This document shows positions 23,130 to 36,398 of a stretch of 64,000 nucleotides of DNA, in pieces. The stretch is from Mucor racemosus. Lineage: Eukaryota; Mucoromycota; Mucoromycetes; Mucorales; Mucoraceae. Location: contig JAPEHQ010000012.1 in assembly GCA_027405735.1 (NCBI GenBank), positions 1,116,001 to 1,180,000 on the forward strand, in the 5' to 3' direction. Position 1 is the stretch's first letter, and each line of letters opens with the position of its first letter. A model generated the notes under the pieces. That model was not told the origin of the DNA. It did no database searches and worked only from the letters and a program-made list of their open reading frames with translations. A program made the position numbers and the translations under genes.

Positions 23130-24010
23130 ATGAACTTTTCTTGGCTTCTCAAAGTAAATGATTTACAATGATACTAACAGGAACAACTACGAGAAAGTGA
23201 AAGTTTATCTGTTCCCAAAAAATAAAGGCTGTAGAAGTATTAAGCTTCATAGATTTACCCCGAAACTGGTACTCCTACGGTATACACAAGACATATCCAC
23301 AAATAGCACGTGGCGTCAAACACCTCCTCAGAAGAGCTTAAATAAGCCCAAAGCAAACTTACTAACAACCAGACAACAGCTACAACTGGATCTCTGTATA
23401 TAATGAATTTCGATTGGCTTCGCAAAGCAAATTAGATTTACTATGGTACTGACAGTATCAATTTTGATGATGAGAGTTGATCTGTTCTAAAAAGAAAAAT
23501 ATAGAAAATCCTGATAGACAAACCCACTATTATAATTACCTATCAATAGGTAGAATCATAAGGTCTATTCTAATTATATTTTGCACGTAGCCTGGACCGT
23601 GCAAAGAAATAAAGGCCTAGGACGGACTACTATTAAACAACTACAGCTAGCACTCCATTACAGGAGACCATCTTCTTGATTTCGCAAAGTAAAGGTTAGT
23701 TTACAATGGTACTGACAGGATCAACCACAATGAAGTGGGAATTGATCTGTCGCAAAAAGGACGGATACAGCAATACATGCCTTCATCAATAAGCCGACTA
23801 TCTCTACAGTCATATACAAAGTATACTTTCAAAATAGCAAATGGACAGATCTATTAGAATATCGCTATAACTAGCACATTATATACGAAAATCCTAGAAC
23901 TCTTCTTGGCTTCTCATTTTAAAATTAATTGATGAAATGATAGTGACGGGACCAACTACGAGAAAGTGAGAGTTCATCTGACCCCAGAAAAAATATGCCC
24001 ATATCATAGA
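23130..24010 (+). repeat. Tandem array of four diverged ~230-280 bp units
   Basis: Units start near 23130, 23404, 23671 and 23900. Each opens with a version of TTCTTGGCTTCTCAAAGT, followed by TACAATGGTACTGACAGG, CCAACTACGAGAAAGTG and GATCTGTTCC-AAAAA. The first third of each unit is most conserved and the rest has drifted. Unit 1 has an 81-residue open frame (23158-23403), but the other units are closed by stops, so any ancestral coding role is lost. Confidence 0.75.
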
Positions 24011-25439
24011 ACGCCTATAGATTCACCAGAATACCATTAAAACAAGCCCTTTACCAGGCAGAGAGAAAGAGAGGCCAGAAAAGAAGACAGCCAGACAAAA
24101 AAGAGAATCAATCTACTATACTCAATACAGTCATTTATTTAATAAATTAGAAAAGAGCATAGATAATTCCAAATAATTAGAAACTTGCTTTGGACCATAT
24201 AATTATTGATTTTGTAGGTTGAATGTTGAGTATTGAATTAATAAGAGAAAGAAAAGCAAAGTGAATGCAATGTAAACTTCCTTTCTTTATATACAATTTT
24301 CTTTTATCAAAGCTGGCTAAAAAACGGCAATAAAATTTTAATTTACAAATCTATTGGTTGTTCACGCTTTTCTTGAGCTACCGTCTACTTTACGTATCGA
24401 CAAATACTATCTTTGCATCCATCATAAAATTTCCAACAAATTCATATACTTTTCATCTCGATGTGCCACCTTGAATTTCTGTAAAATGAATATTCATACT
24501 TTTATTTTGCTTGTAATAGTAGGGGGGTTTTGTTTACATTATGTATAAGAGATAGTCCTTCCGGGGCTAAATCTAGAGCCCAGAAAAGATCCCGGATAAG
24601 GTTATATGATGTATTTTATTTGAAACCAAATCAAAAAAGTAATTATTGAAAATTGGGCGTTTTTCTGCAGAAATTACTGATTCCATTGATAATACAACAC
24701 GAGATCTACAATATCTATATGATGCTGCAACCTGGATTTAATATAGGCAAAGCGAACAAAGATTCAAATGATACACTTTGAATCATTTGATGATTAATTG
24801 TGGGTAATGCAAGTTATGATTTGCGCATTGACGAATAATTCTTCATCTTGGTATCATATTTACTAATACAAATAGTAATAATATGTTTATGATTTAGATA
24901 TATCGGGCAATATAAACAGTAGCAAAGAGTAATTTCGTTTGAAACACACGTAGCCAATAGCAGCAAAATGTTAATGCATCAAAAAATATGACATTAATTG
25001 CATTTTCTAGCATATAGCAACAAGATAATTACCATATATTATTCAAGAGAAATTAGTAGAACAATATAATTTCATACTGCCATAATTGTCCATGGTTTGA
25101 TTTTTTTTATCATCAGAAAATCTTTAGAATCTTACCAAAAACATGTTTAAATGTACTATGTATGTATATATGGTTTGATGCATTCAAAAACTAAGTTTTC
25201 TTTTTTTGAAACTACTGTGCATCCACATTTTTGTTAGATTTATTTACCACATGGTTTAATTTGGGCTTATTAATGTTCACTATAAAATACTTTAATGGTA
25301 AAGTCGTTTCTTATATTGGTAAATTGTACATAATTCTTAAGAAACGCAGTGATGCTGCAAAGGGTATAAGTTCTAGAGTGACCATCTGCTACAATATATA
25401 AATAAAAATTCTTTTATAATAGATTCTTACTCGAATAAA
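24011..25439. other. Gene-free region
   Basis: The DNA is A+T-rich. A 64-residue frame at 24354-24548 with a hydrophobic end has no recognisable domain or promoter. Nothing else is supported. Confidence 0.5.
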
Positions 25440-27208
25440 ATTTGAAAACTTCAATTTTCATAATTATCAATCCTCGACATCGAAGCGTGCTCTCTTTTCT
25501 ATAACTAACCTCATACTAAACATTTTTAGGAAATGCTTTGGACACTACTAAACAGACATGAATTGGTCGCATTATGCTATCTATTCCTAAATTTATTTTA
25601 TAACTCACGAAAGTCTCAAAAACGCGTAAAATTCAGTGCTTTTTCCTTAAAAACTGGGTCTCACTTTTCATCCCTGATCTACTTTTTGTTTTCACTAAAT
25701 GACACCAAGAACAAATTATATGCCAATGTACCTGAGATGTTCAGCTTTAATCAGCAAATAAGTATCCGGAAATATCCTACTTTTTGCAGTTGGTATTAAT
25801 TTTTCAGTGCTAAGGTTTCAGATTTTTTACGCGTATTTTACTGCTAATGGATTGAAAGCTTTGAGGCTTCATATCTCCAGAAAAAATTAAGCTATATTAC
25901 CACTTTCCAATAATAAAATTTACTTGTTTTAAAGTGCTTTATAACATATGTTAGTATGAAAGAATTCTGAGCACTTTTATTTTTTTTCATTTTTTTGGGC
26001 ATTTCCATAGTAGGTTTCAAAATATTGGTTAAATTGAGCAACATTTTTTTTGCATTCATGTCATTCAGCCCGTCGAGCTCTCTCGGATCCAATTTAGAGG
26101 TTTTCAAAATATGGATTTTTCATGGAGATATCCTCAAAAATGTGTACAAAAAGGTACCTCCATTTCTAGCTTCCATTTTTCCCTTATATACCCTCATCCC
26201 AAATTCTGAATCTGAAAAAAATTTGGACAAAAATCTTGCTTTCTCTACGAAAAATGCAGCTAAAAAACTTTGCAATAGCTCGGTCGATAGATAATGATTT
26301 TGCGCATGATTTCAAAAAAATATATTTTAAAGTTGCTTATAAAAAGTAATGTATATCTTCAAAAAACCTCCAAAATTTCAATTGCATTTTACTCGAAATT
26401 TAATGGGAATCATTTGTATAAATTCTATATATATGGACGTAGAATTTAAAACTCTACAAAAACTATTTAATATGCCAGGTCGACTTGCTTGGCAGTTTAT
26501 GAATATTTAAGAAAGTTTGTTTTTTGAATCATTTTTCGTTTATTTTTTGATGAAATCAATTTTGGAACCCCGTTAATATAGGTTTTAAGCTGTGATATGA
26601 ACTGCTATTTTAATTATCTCAACAAAAAATCAATATTTTTCGCTGAAACAAACAATGCAGAGTATTTTAGAGTTGAATCTATCTAGTGAATACAAAAAAC
26701 TAATACCCCAATTTAGGTTCTCTATTTTTAATAATCAATTATAGGTCAATGTCTGGCCAGCGCACTTAAATTCTGGTATTACTATTTCTATTTTCCAAGA
26801 GATATCAATGTCCTATAGAGTGAAGGTACATCTTCTTTGAAGATTTATGTGATTCGATTCAATATTGGGTAAAAATACTTGAAAACCATCTGAAAACTGA
26901 AGCCTACTTTTTTGCAACCGTAAAAAACCTACGATAAATACCCTATCTCATCGAATTCCAATCCTGATAATTTCCAACTGTACAGGAGAGTAGGGACACA
27001 ACTTGAATATGCTGGTCTCAAAGAGCGACGTCGACAACCTACTGTGTGTTGAGAAAACCATCGTCAAATTGCATCTATAGGTTACTGTGCATTTTTATTA
27101 AAAATAATTTTAATACGATCGCTATGAATACTGATCCAAGAAGCTACCACTCGTCATGGATATAAGTATAAACACATATTACAAATATCTCGGATATCAG
27201 CTTCCATG
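25440..27208 (+). repeat. Dispersed repeat R1, copy C
   Basis: This copy has the same orientation as copy B. It is nearly identical to copy B from about 25980 to 27207 and clearly more diverged to the left. The homology ends at TCAGCTTCCATG, at 27208. The right 160 bases are the R4 segment. A 99-residue frame at 25995-26294 and a 71-residue frame on the other strand at 25892-26107 are both open, and neither has a recognisable domain. Confidence 0.9.
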
Positions 27209-27809
27209 CCAGTTATAAATATCATTGAATCTGTAAGCTTTATGTTATATATATATATATATAGTGTATACAAAAAAAAAATTCTCTGATAAACACAATG
27301 TCGAAAAGTATTTTATAGTCTAATTTTTGCATCTTATATGGAAGTGGATTGCACAAGGTTTTAAAGCCGATAATACCGACAGCGAAACAAATCGGCTTGA
27401 ATCCTCAAGAGCATTATAGATTTTATTATTATAGGAAAAAGCATAGGCACAATATTTAAGAACAATAGAATGTTGTCTTTCTTATTTAATATAGCATTGA
27501 TTTGATGAGGATATGGGCATTAAAGATTGGAGAATTGCCAAAAAGATAGCGTATTTTGAATGTAAGAATATGTGGCCTCCAGAGATGCACTTGACAACAT
27601 TTTCTCTACTAGGTATGCATCTTTTTGATTTCTATGAGTATAATGGTTTTTATCTTTGTTATTGCAACATTTTCTTTGTTTTGATTTTCGTAGTAACGTT
27701 TTGAATAGAAATATGCGTAACTTTCGCAGCTCCTCCAATGATAAAAGGTGGCTTTTTTCTGTATTAAATACATTTTTTTCCATTCACTTTTAACAAATTA
27801 TAAATCAAT
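27209..27809. other. Intergenic region upstream of NXT1
   Basis: It contains a short TA microsatellite near 27247-27262. Two opposing short frames (27513-27704 and 27520-27783) are shadows of one another, and I see no domain. Confidence 0.5.
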
Positions 27810-28389
27810 ATGGAAGCTATTGTTGGTGTCGCAGAGAAGAGTACCGAGCAATTCATTCAATTTTTCTATCCCAATTACGATACACAACGACAAGTAAGAA
27901 CTGTACATGAAAAGATCAAGTATCAATAACTCACAAATTATTAGAACCTCGGAAACTTATATCGTGATAATTCAGCTATCTTATGGAACGGTAAGTAATC
28001 TGGTTGTTATAGGTTACGGGATTTATTACTAGATATTTATGCTGTTTTGAATGTTGCTAGGTAACGCATTTTCTGGGGCACAACAGTATTCTGAATTCTT
28101 GGGAAGATTACCAATGTCTCATCATGAAATTGATGTTTATGATTGCCATCCACTTCCAGCAACTATTAATGCTCAAGGAGCTTCTGGCATTCTCATCAAT
28201 ACTACAGGTACTGTCAAGTATGGTGATAATCCATCCAAACGTACATTTTCACAAACATTTATATTGATGCCCGATGAGAAACAAGTTGGCAATTATTATG
28301 TTCAAAGTGATAATTTTAGGTAAAAATCCACTGAAATGTGAGACTCAAAGAGTGATTTACTAACAAAACATTTTGATAGATTTGTTTAA
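27810..28389 (+). CDS. NXT1: NTF2-related mRNA export factor (NXT1/p15-like)
   Basis: Four exons (27810-27893, 27945-27990, 28061-28319, 28380-28389) give 132 residues, the usual NTF2-fold length. The spliced protein has the N-terminal helix STEQFIQFFYPNYDTQR, LYRDNSAILWNGNAFSG, a strand-rich core (IDVYDCHPLPA, GTVKYGD) and the end FSQTFILMPD then YYVQSDNFRFV. The last exon contributes only ten bases including the stop. Metazoan p15/NXT1 pairs with the mRNA exporter TAP/NXF1 (Mex67) and takes the place of yeast Mtr2. NTF2 itself, the RanGDP importer, is the main alternative. The SG-Y--FLGRLP segment and the NFRFV end fit NXT1 better. Confidence 0.82.
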
Positions 28390-28638
28390 AAAATAAGAGA
28401 GAAATTATATAATAAAAACAAGAATAGCTACATGTTGATTGTTTATGTAAATAAAGAGAAAATATCCTAATTTAATGCTACATAATCTTTGATATTTTTT
28501 GAAGCGTGAGCCACACACAACACACACGATACTTCGCGTAACAGAGTATGCGCGGATTTTCACAAAATCCTTTGAATCCCAGGGAAACAAATAATTAGCT
28601 TTCCTTTCATACACAAACATATATACATTTATCATAAA

Positions 28639-31600
28639 ATGATTAAAGCTAAATTACAGCAAACAGCAACCAATATATCCGTATCCACATCATTAGGGGG
28701 CATACATAAACGACAGAAAACTGGTAAAAAAAAAAAAAAAAAATAGATAATTCATGATATGGTTGGATCTGCAATGATTTTTTTAAAAAACAAATACTTT
28801 TAGATCATGTACAAGCAGTAGAAACTCCAGTTACATTTACTAATCAAAATAATAAAGAAGAAGAAGAAGATGATGACGATGATGATATGTTTGGCGATGA
28901 TATTGCTTTAGATGAATTGGATATATCTGCAATTATAAATGCCAACAAAAAGCCAGAATTAACAATGAGTAGTGATATGTTTGACGATTTGGACATGGAT
29001 GAATTGAATGATTTAATTAAAGCAGAAGAAACAATACCCTCGCAACCACCAACACATTCTTCTTCTTCTCCTGCAATAGTAAATAGCCAATTGAGTTTAC
29101 TTGTTATTTAATTCTAAAAATTACAATATGAGTATATAGGAAAAGCGACGAAAATTCAATCGATATTTAGTAGCCAGCATGACAAGTGAGACCCACACAC
29201 TGGACGAAGATAGATACACTGAAAAGGTATGTTACAATACCAAAAAAGTCAACACAATCATAGTTTGACACAATTCCAAAAAAAAAAAGGTCCTTATTTT
29301 GATCCAAGAAGATGAGAATCGTGCGATTACAGCTAGATTACGACAAGAATGGGAGCAGACCAAAGTCGTAGTTGGAGATGTTGTTCATATACCCTATACA
29401 ACAAACATGAAAGAAATTATCATTGACAATCAAAAGAATTTCATTGTAGTTCATCCAGATCGATTGATTTCATGCACTGCAGTAGCCGATAGTTATTCAT
29501 GTCTTCGTAAATCGGTATTGCAATTAAAAGTAAGAGGCGTGAGTGAATATACAGAGGCATTAGTGCATGGAAACATTATTCATATGGTGTTACAAAATGC
29601 ACTGCAAACTGGAGATTTCTCAATTGAAAGTATCAAAAAAGAGATGAAACATGTTGTAACAAATTCACTAGAGGATCTATATGCGATGGATCAAAATGAA
29701 GAAACAGCATTGAGTATTTTGATTGAATATGCTGACCATATCCATGAATTTGGTACCAAATATGTAAGAGAACTTCCTCTTCCAGATGCACGAGTCAGTA
29801 AAAATTTAGGTATGAATCCAGAAACTGAAATGGGATGTACATCTGTTTCTATTTTTAAAGTATTGGATATTGAAGAACATCTCTGGAGCCCTACCTATGG
29901 CTTAAAGGGTATGGTGGATGCTTCAGTTCAATTGAAATTGAGCCCAACCAACAAGGTATTGACTATACCATTTGAATTAAAGACGGGTAAAGTGTCTAGA
30001 TTCATTACAAACCGTGCTCAAACATTGTTATATACTCTTTTAATGAGTGATCGTTATGGTAAGAAGTATTTACCTAAAGAAAATAGAGAACGAGGTACTA
30101 AATTATATACGCAAAAAGATGTCGAAATAGGAGCAGGCATTTTGTATTATTCCAAAACAAACAGCTTATATCTAGTTCCATCATCTAGAAATGATTTACG
30201 ATCTTTAATCATGGCCAGAAATTACTTGGCCATTGCATGCAATAGCAGTTCTTTACCCCCAATGATCAAGAACAGCCATACCTGTCAATACTGTTACGTT
30301 AATGATGCATGCACAATATACCATAAAGCAGTAGAGAACGGAAACGGCACGACCAGTGGGCTCTACAAGTTATTTGACGACAAAACAAATCACATGACTG
30401 AATCGACAAGCGAATTCTTCAAGCATTGGTGGCAGTTACTGGATCAAGAGGAAACTGATATTGATTACATTCGCAAGGATATTTGGAGTCAACCTGCTGA
30501 AATTCGTGAAATGTCAGGCAGATGTCTTGCCAACATGGAGCTCAATCTAGCTGATAGTAATATTGATCCTGAAATTTCCCAATGGAAATACTGCTTTATT
30601 CGTGGTCGAGATCAAATGAATCGTCCTCTACTTTGCAACATTTCACTAGGTGATCCTATTGTTGTATCCAGTATGCATGGTCATATCAATTTAGCTATGG
30701 GATTTGTCAGTAGTTTATCAACCACCGAGATTGTGCTTAGTCTTAATGAACCATTACGAAACCCACCACAAATTGCAGGCTCCACATTTGATTCTCTCAA
30801 TAATCAGACATTTAATTCATTTATACGCTTCAAAAATGATGTTAATAGCTATTATTCGCTCATGAACATTCAATACAGAATAGATAAAGACGAAATGTCT
30901 TCTGGTATGGGTATGCTTCGTAATAACTTAGTCATGTTGGCAGCAAAATCAAATAATGAATATACAAGAGCTGAAAGATTGCGTGAACTTATTATTGATC
31001 TCAAGAAACCAAATTATCAAACAGCTGTGCCTTGTTTACCTCCTACACCCAATATGAACCCAGATCAAAGAAAAGCGTTGAAACGAGTGATACAAGCAGA
31101 AGATTATAGCTTGATTTTGGGTATGCCAGGTACTGGTAAAACAACAACAACGGCAGAAATCATCAATTATTTGGTAGGACAGAACAAGTCCGTCTTGGTA
31201 GCTGCCTATACTCATACTGCTTTGGACAATGTCTTGATAAAGGTGCGGGAATATGGTGTCGATGTTTTGAGATTGGGAAACATTGATAAGGTGATGCCTG
31301 CCATGAGAGATTGTGTACCGTCAGGCAATAATAGTATTATTACTGTGAATGAAATGAAAGAATTTTATAGCTCTAAAAAAGTAGTTGGGGTTACTTGCCT
31401 TGGTATTGGACAGTAAGTAAAACTACAAGACTGGAATATTGTAATCTAGCAAGCTAATGTGTTTATTCCTCTAGTGTATTATTACAAAAGCGAGAATTCG
31501 ATTATTGCATTATTGATGAAGCATCACAGATCACACTACCTACGTGCATCGGACCTCTGCGATATGCAAAAAGGTTTGTTTTAGTAGGGGATGTATATCA

Positions 31601-32611
31601 GTTGCCACCCATTGTTCGTAATAAGGAAGCAAATGAAGGAGGATTAGATAAATCACTATTTGCAATTTTAGCTGAAGCAAGACCTGAATCAATTAGTTAT
31701 TTAGAATACCAATATCGTATGAATAGAGAAATTATGGAAGTATCCAATATGTTGATCTATGACGGTAAATTGAAATGTGGTAATTATCAGGTGGCATCAA
31801 AAACTATGCAAATACCTCAATTAGATGCTGGATTAAAATCGATGCATGCAAATAGCAATTGTAGCCTTATTGAAAGTAGTGATTGTTGGTTAAAATCAGT
31901 GTTGGATCCAAGCAAAAAAGTAGTGTTTGTAAATACAGATGGATTAACTTGTAAAGAAAGTCGACCGCTTGGCAGTTTCTTACAAAATGAAGGAGAGGCA
32001 CAATTGATTCATCAAGTAACCGAAACTCTGCTAAAAAGTGGTATAGATGAACAAGACTTGGCAGTAATTTCAGTTTATCGATCTCAACTTCGAATAATTT
32101 CTCAATTGCTGAAGTCAAGACAGAGTATCGAAATTGCTACAATCGATAAATATCAAGGAAGAGACAAAGATTGTATTTTGATTTCGCTGGTTCGCAATAA
32201 TAATCAAGGTAATGCGGGAGATTTGCTAAGAGATTGGCGTCGACTTAATGTTGCCATTACTCGTGCAAAGAGTAAATTAATACTCTTTGGGTCTGCCTCA
32301 ACACTAAAAGCATCTGCACTTTATAGTCAGTTGATTGAATCATTTGAAAAGAAAGGATGGGTAGAGTTTTATTATATATTTATATGAATGATTTGTGGTA
32401 TTAATTTGTTTTATAGGTGTGCAAATTACCAGTAAATGCCGAATTACTACACAAGCATCATCAAGATCAGCAACCACAGGATGAAAACTCACCCAGTACA
32501 TCTATTACTTTAAAAACTACAGAAAAGAAAACTCCTAAATCTTTTCTACCTACGAATGCGATATTGAAAAAGAATGAAATTTTGCAAGATTTGTACAACA
32601 ATGCGCTATAG
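28639..32611 (+). CDS. DNA2: DNA replication helicase/nuclease DNA2
   Basis: Six exons (28639-28723, 28804-29078, 29140-29226, 29290-31412, 31475-32360, 32417-32611) give a predicted 1216-residue protein. A disordered acidic N-tail is followed by the RecB-like nuclease: GNIIHMVLQNA, GLKGMVDASVQ, FELKTGK and RAQTLLYTLLMSDRY. The Fe-S cluster Cys lie in SCLRK and CQYCYVNDAC. The SF1 helicase motifs follow: GMPGTGKTTTTAEI (Walker A), CIIDEAS, LVGDVYQLPP, YQYRMN, TIDKYQGRDKD and LNVAITRAKSKL. DNA2 trims long Okazaki flaps and resects double-strand breaks with RPA and a RecQ helicase. All catalytic motifs look intact. The start is the first ATG in frame, and the short first exon is supported by a phase-1 GT-AG intron. 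The gene lies 249 bases downstream of NXT1 on the same strand. Confidence 0.95.
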
Positions 32612-33172
32612 CCAAATTTTGATGGATTTTTACATGCTCAAATAGACATAATTTAATAAATGTTTGATAATAAAATATGACTGTTGGATATTGTTATTTT
32701 CTACTACATTTTTTATTTTCGAGGTTTATTTGTAAAATTTGAACATTTTCACAGAACCAAGAGAAATTTTGATTTTTCTTGATTTTAGTCGGTATCGTAA
32801 TTAGTCTGTGAAATATATTACAAAACTATAAACACTTTCAAATTGATATCAGCAATACATACATGAGATATAACTAAACCAATGCCAAACGCTCAATGCG
32901 TTATTACAATAATGGTTCCAAGGCGTGAAGCTCCTATTTCGTTTCGATTTGTATATTGACCCAAATCCTACTACGGTCACATAGACTCACATGAAGTAAA
33001 CAATGTGTGGTGGTAAATAGCACTGAATGATATTTCGATAGGTTATAGGTTTTTATATATTTATATACACATTTCTCCTTTTACAACCCCCTCTTTCCCT
33101 CTCTCTTTTTTCTTTTTTCTTTTTCTTTACAATAAACAAAAACTTGTATATATTCTACACATATCTATTAGA
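32612..33172. other. Intergenic region DNA2 to RapGAP
   Basis: AATAAA-type polyadenylation signals lie at about 32655-32675. A pyrimidine-rich promoter tract follows at about 33072-33125. No gene is seen. Confidence 0.6.
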
Positions 33173-35594
33173 ATGAATTCTTTACCAGTAATAAGTGAAT
33201 GCAACCTTTGGATTTTAGATCAATGCCAGACTATTTTATGCTATATTGAAAAGGGGAATTTCGATATTAAAGATATTGTACAAACAACATTTGAAAGTAC
33301 AAAATTGTTGATTCATGCATTGGATATTTCACAAAGAGACAAATCTAAATTATTACACAAATTGGAAAAGTATTCAAAGTTTAAGCAAAATCAGAATATG
33401 ATAAAAATGCTGGTAAATAGTTTTTTTATTAGTACAATATTACGCATAAACTAATGCAGTTTAGATACTAAGCATAAAAGAAATCTGTTTTCAAATATCA
33501 TTCCAAAACGAACACTTTTCAACAATTAGCAAAACCGATTTCTGTCGAGAACCAGAGAGAATAGTATTTGATAATGTTACTACTTATAACACTATTTGGC
33601 CGGATCAAATAGACGAAAAAGCATGTTGGTTTCGAAATTACTTTGTTGGCAAACCATATATTACACTAATTGGACCTATTATGGAAGACGAAAATGATTT
33701 GGCCATTATATCGATTGTAAAGGAAGTGGTGAAAAAATCTAATTTACAATATAGAATTATAGTGAGAACAAAGCAGGTACATGATAACATGAATGAACCC
33801 CACATTATTCTTGTTACTAAAACTCCCTATATAAACAGGATATCAATTTGGGATTTATCGTAAAAGAATTAGACGCTAATGAATTAATGCTGCAACTAGA
33901 TTCATTAGGTCAATTACATAAATTAGATTTAGAACTTGAACCACAAAAAAGACGGAATCGACCAAAGAGAAGCTTTTCATCAGCAATTATAACTGGAATG
34001 ACAAATCAAACATTTTTACAAAATCACCAACAAAACACAATATCTCCAGCAAGTAAATTAATGAGGGCATCCTTGCTATTCCTCTTTCAGGATATTGATT
34101 TCAAATCATTTAAAGAGATTTCTGCTGAAGTTACTATTATGGCAGGGCTAGAAAAGGAATTTTTGAGATATGATGAAATAGGGGTAAATTTTTCATATAG
34201 AAAAAAAAAAGTGCGCGCAAATCAATATAACATGTACATCTTCATGTAGATTCCAAAATCATATAAATTTGGTGTTTTAACTGTGGGTGAGGGGCAACAT
34301 ACTGAAGAAGAATGGTTTTCTAATACGGAAATATCGATTGGATTTGAAAAGTTTTTGCATATTATTGGAGAACCTGTCAAATTGAAAGATTATAAAGGAT
34401 ATGCAGCAGGTTTAGATACGAAGAGTATGTATTTCGATTTAAAAATATATAAGAATCATTAGTAAATAACCATGCTATAGCTGGTGAATCAGGTGAAATC
34501 TCATTTGCTTCGTCCTGGAGAGATCATGAAATCATGTATCATGTTGCTGCTTTGATGCCACTAAGGCAGAATGACATACAACAAATACATCGTAAAAGAT
34601 ATATAGGCAATGGTAGTAGTTTTTAGAAAAAGATCATTACAAAACAAAAGCAAGTTGGATTGATTCTTTTAGTGTACATGTAGATATTGTTTGCATCGTT
34701 TTCATGGAAGGCAAAAAAGCACAAAAATTTAATCCTAGTTCAATCAGATCACAGTTTTTACATGTATTCATTATTGTGTATTACGAAAAGATTAATCAAC
34801 AAGATACATGGCGAGTAGAAGTGTTGCATAACAAAGATGTCAAGTCATTTTCACCATCTGTACCGAGTCCACCTATATTTTATAATCAACAAGAATTACG
34901 AGGATTTCTTTTATTAAAACGTAAAATGTGCTACAATGATGAATCCATACGGTCTTTATTAAAACCATTCTATTTAACCTTATAGTTATTAATGCCGAGA
35001 ATTCATCTTTAAAATCATCGGATAAATTCACTCTTCCGAATAACAAAGTACGTTTGTGTATCTTGAAAAGTTTGATTGAAACAGGGTTAGAGGCAAGTCA
35101 AGTAGCACGATCTTTTAGTGGAATTCATATAGGTAGTAATGGAGGAGGAGGAGGAGGAGGTCGCCTTGTTGGTGTTGTTCATGATAAAAAGCATTTAACA
35201 GAAAGACCAAAATCGACAGGATCAGCAATAACTAGTAATAATAGTGTTAAATCAAATGTAAATGAACAAGCAATTGAAACATCATCACGTTCGATTACTC
35301 CTGAGCTGCCTCCCGTACCATCTATTTCAAGATCAAATGTATTACGTGACCTTAAAAGTTTAACAAGGAGAAAGAGTGGGCAAACAAAGTTTAATAATTG
35401 TCATCAACAACAACAACAACAACAAAAACATGATACTATAAGTGAGGATAGTAGCAGCGAAAAAGAAGGTAGAATATATTGTTTCTAGGGATTTTATTCA
35501 TGCTTTTAATTATGATTGAAATAGAAAAAAACAAGGGCCCTGATACTTGTTTGATCGAAACAAATACAAACACTACTACTACTACAGCAACAGC

Positions 35595-35627
<33 letters not shown>

Positions 35628-35721
35628 CGTAAAAACTTCTAAAATGTCTTCATCTTCAACGCATGGAATTCGACATAAAGCTCATACTGGATTATCAGGC
35701 ATTTTTGATAAATTCTTTTGA
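33173..35721 (+). CDS. Rap/Ran-GAP domain protein (Rap1GAP/SIPA1-like GTPase activator)
   Basis: Eight exons (33173-33412, 33465-33776, 33839-34183, 34250-34424, 34481-34612, 34684-34920, 34986-35468, 35525-35721) give 706 residues. The N-terminal 80 residues are helical and unassigned. The GAP region shows WFRNYFVGKPYITLIGP, IIVRTKQ, YKFGVLTVGEGQHTEEEWF, YKGYAAGLDTKTGESG, DHEIMYHVAALMP, RKRYIGNDIVCIVF and FLHVFIIVYY. These are the landmarks of Rap1GAP-type domains, including the Asn of IGN that acts as the catalytic Asn thumb; it lies one residue before an intron. The C-tail is disordered, with poly-Gly, poly-Gln and poly-Thr runs encoded by trinucleotide repeats. The expected substrate is a Rap/Rsr1-type small GTPase at a membrane. 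Tuberin or RalGAP-type proteins are alternatives but are much larger. Confidence 0.87.
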
Positions 35722-36398
35722 CATACATATTTATCTTTCTTTTCTTTTTTACTCCTCGGATGAAGCACACCGGTTCAAACAGCATCATTGTACCACAAGT
35801 GTAACTTTGTGTGTATTATTTACAATATACTTTGCTTTTGTTTATTGACAATATTTTTTCAACCCCTTAAAATTATCCCAAGATTATTGTTTTTTTTAAA
35901 GGATTTTTACTCGAGGTTTTAACCAAATAAAAACTGTAAAATGCATTATAGCACTATTTAAACATATAGTGTACGTGGATACATTTTTTATTTGGCAAAA
36001 GACACATTATTTTTGCATCAATTCGAGCCTTTTTTTTTTTTTTACAATTTCGCCAACAAAAGAAAGTTTGTGCAACATGATCATTTAAATGTAATAATGA
36101 AGATCTTTTTTATAATTAGTTTGTTACAACGTGAATAATGTACAAAATTAAGAACAAGAAGCGTTTTTATTCTTTTTATAAGATTTAAAGGGGGGTGGGT
36201 TAGAGGAAAGAAAGGGTGTAGTATAAAAATATAGAGGTAATAAATATTTAGGTAATAGTAATATAGTTTAATGAACAAGAGAGGATAAGCGAGCCAGAGA
36301 GAGAGAGAGAGAAGGGGAGAAGGAAGGATATGTTACAAAATAATAATACGTATGATATGAACAGAGAGAAAAGAGAGAAACAACAACAAAAAAGGGTA
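35722..36398. other. Intergenic region between convergent RapGAP and G-alpha genes
   Basis: It holds the 3' ends of both genes. A GA-rich purine tract at about 36290-36390 contains a short GAGAGA microsatellite. No gene is seen. Confidence 0.6.

Noticed and set aside
23130..24010. CRISPR-like array
   Set aside because: Units are 228-278 bases long and diverged, and the DNA is eukaryotic. There is no short repeat-spacer pattern or cas gene.
27513..27783. Small gene on either strand upstream of NXT1
   Set aside because: Two frames overlap on opposite strands with no domain, and the composition is that of random A+T-rich DNA.
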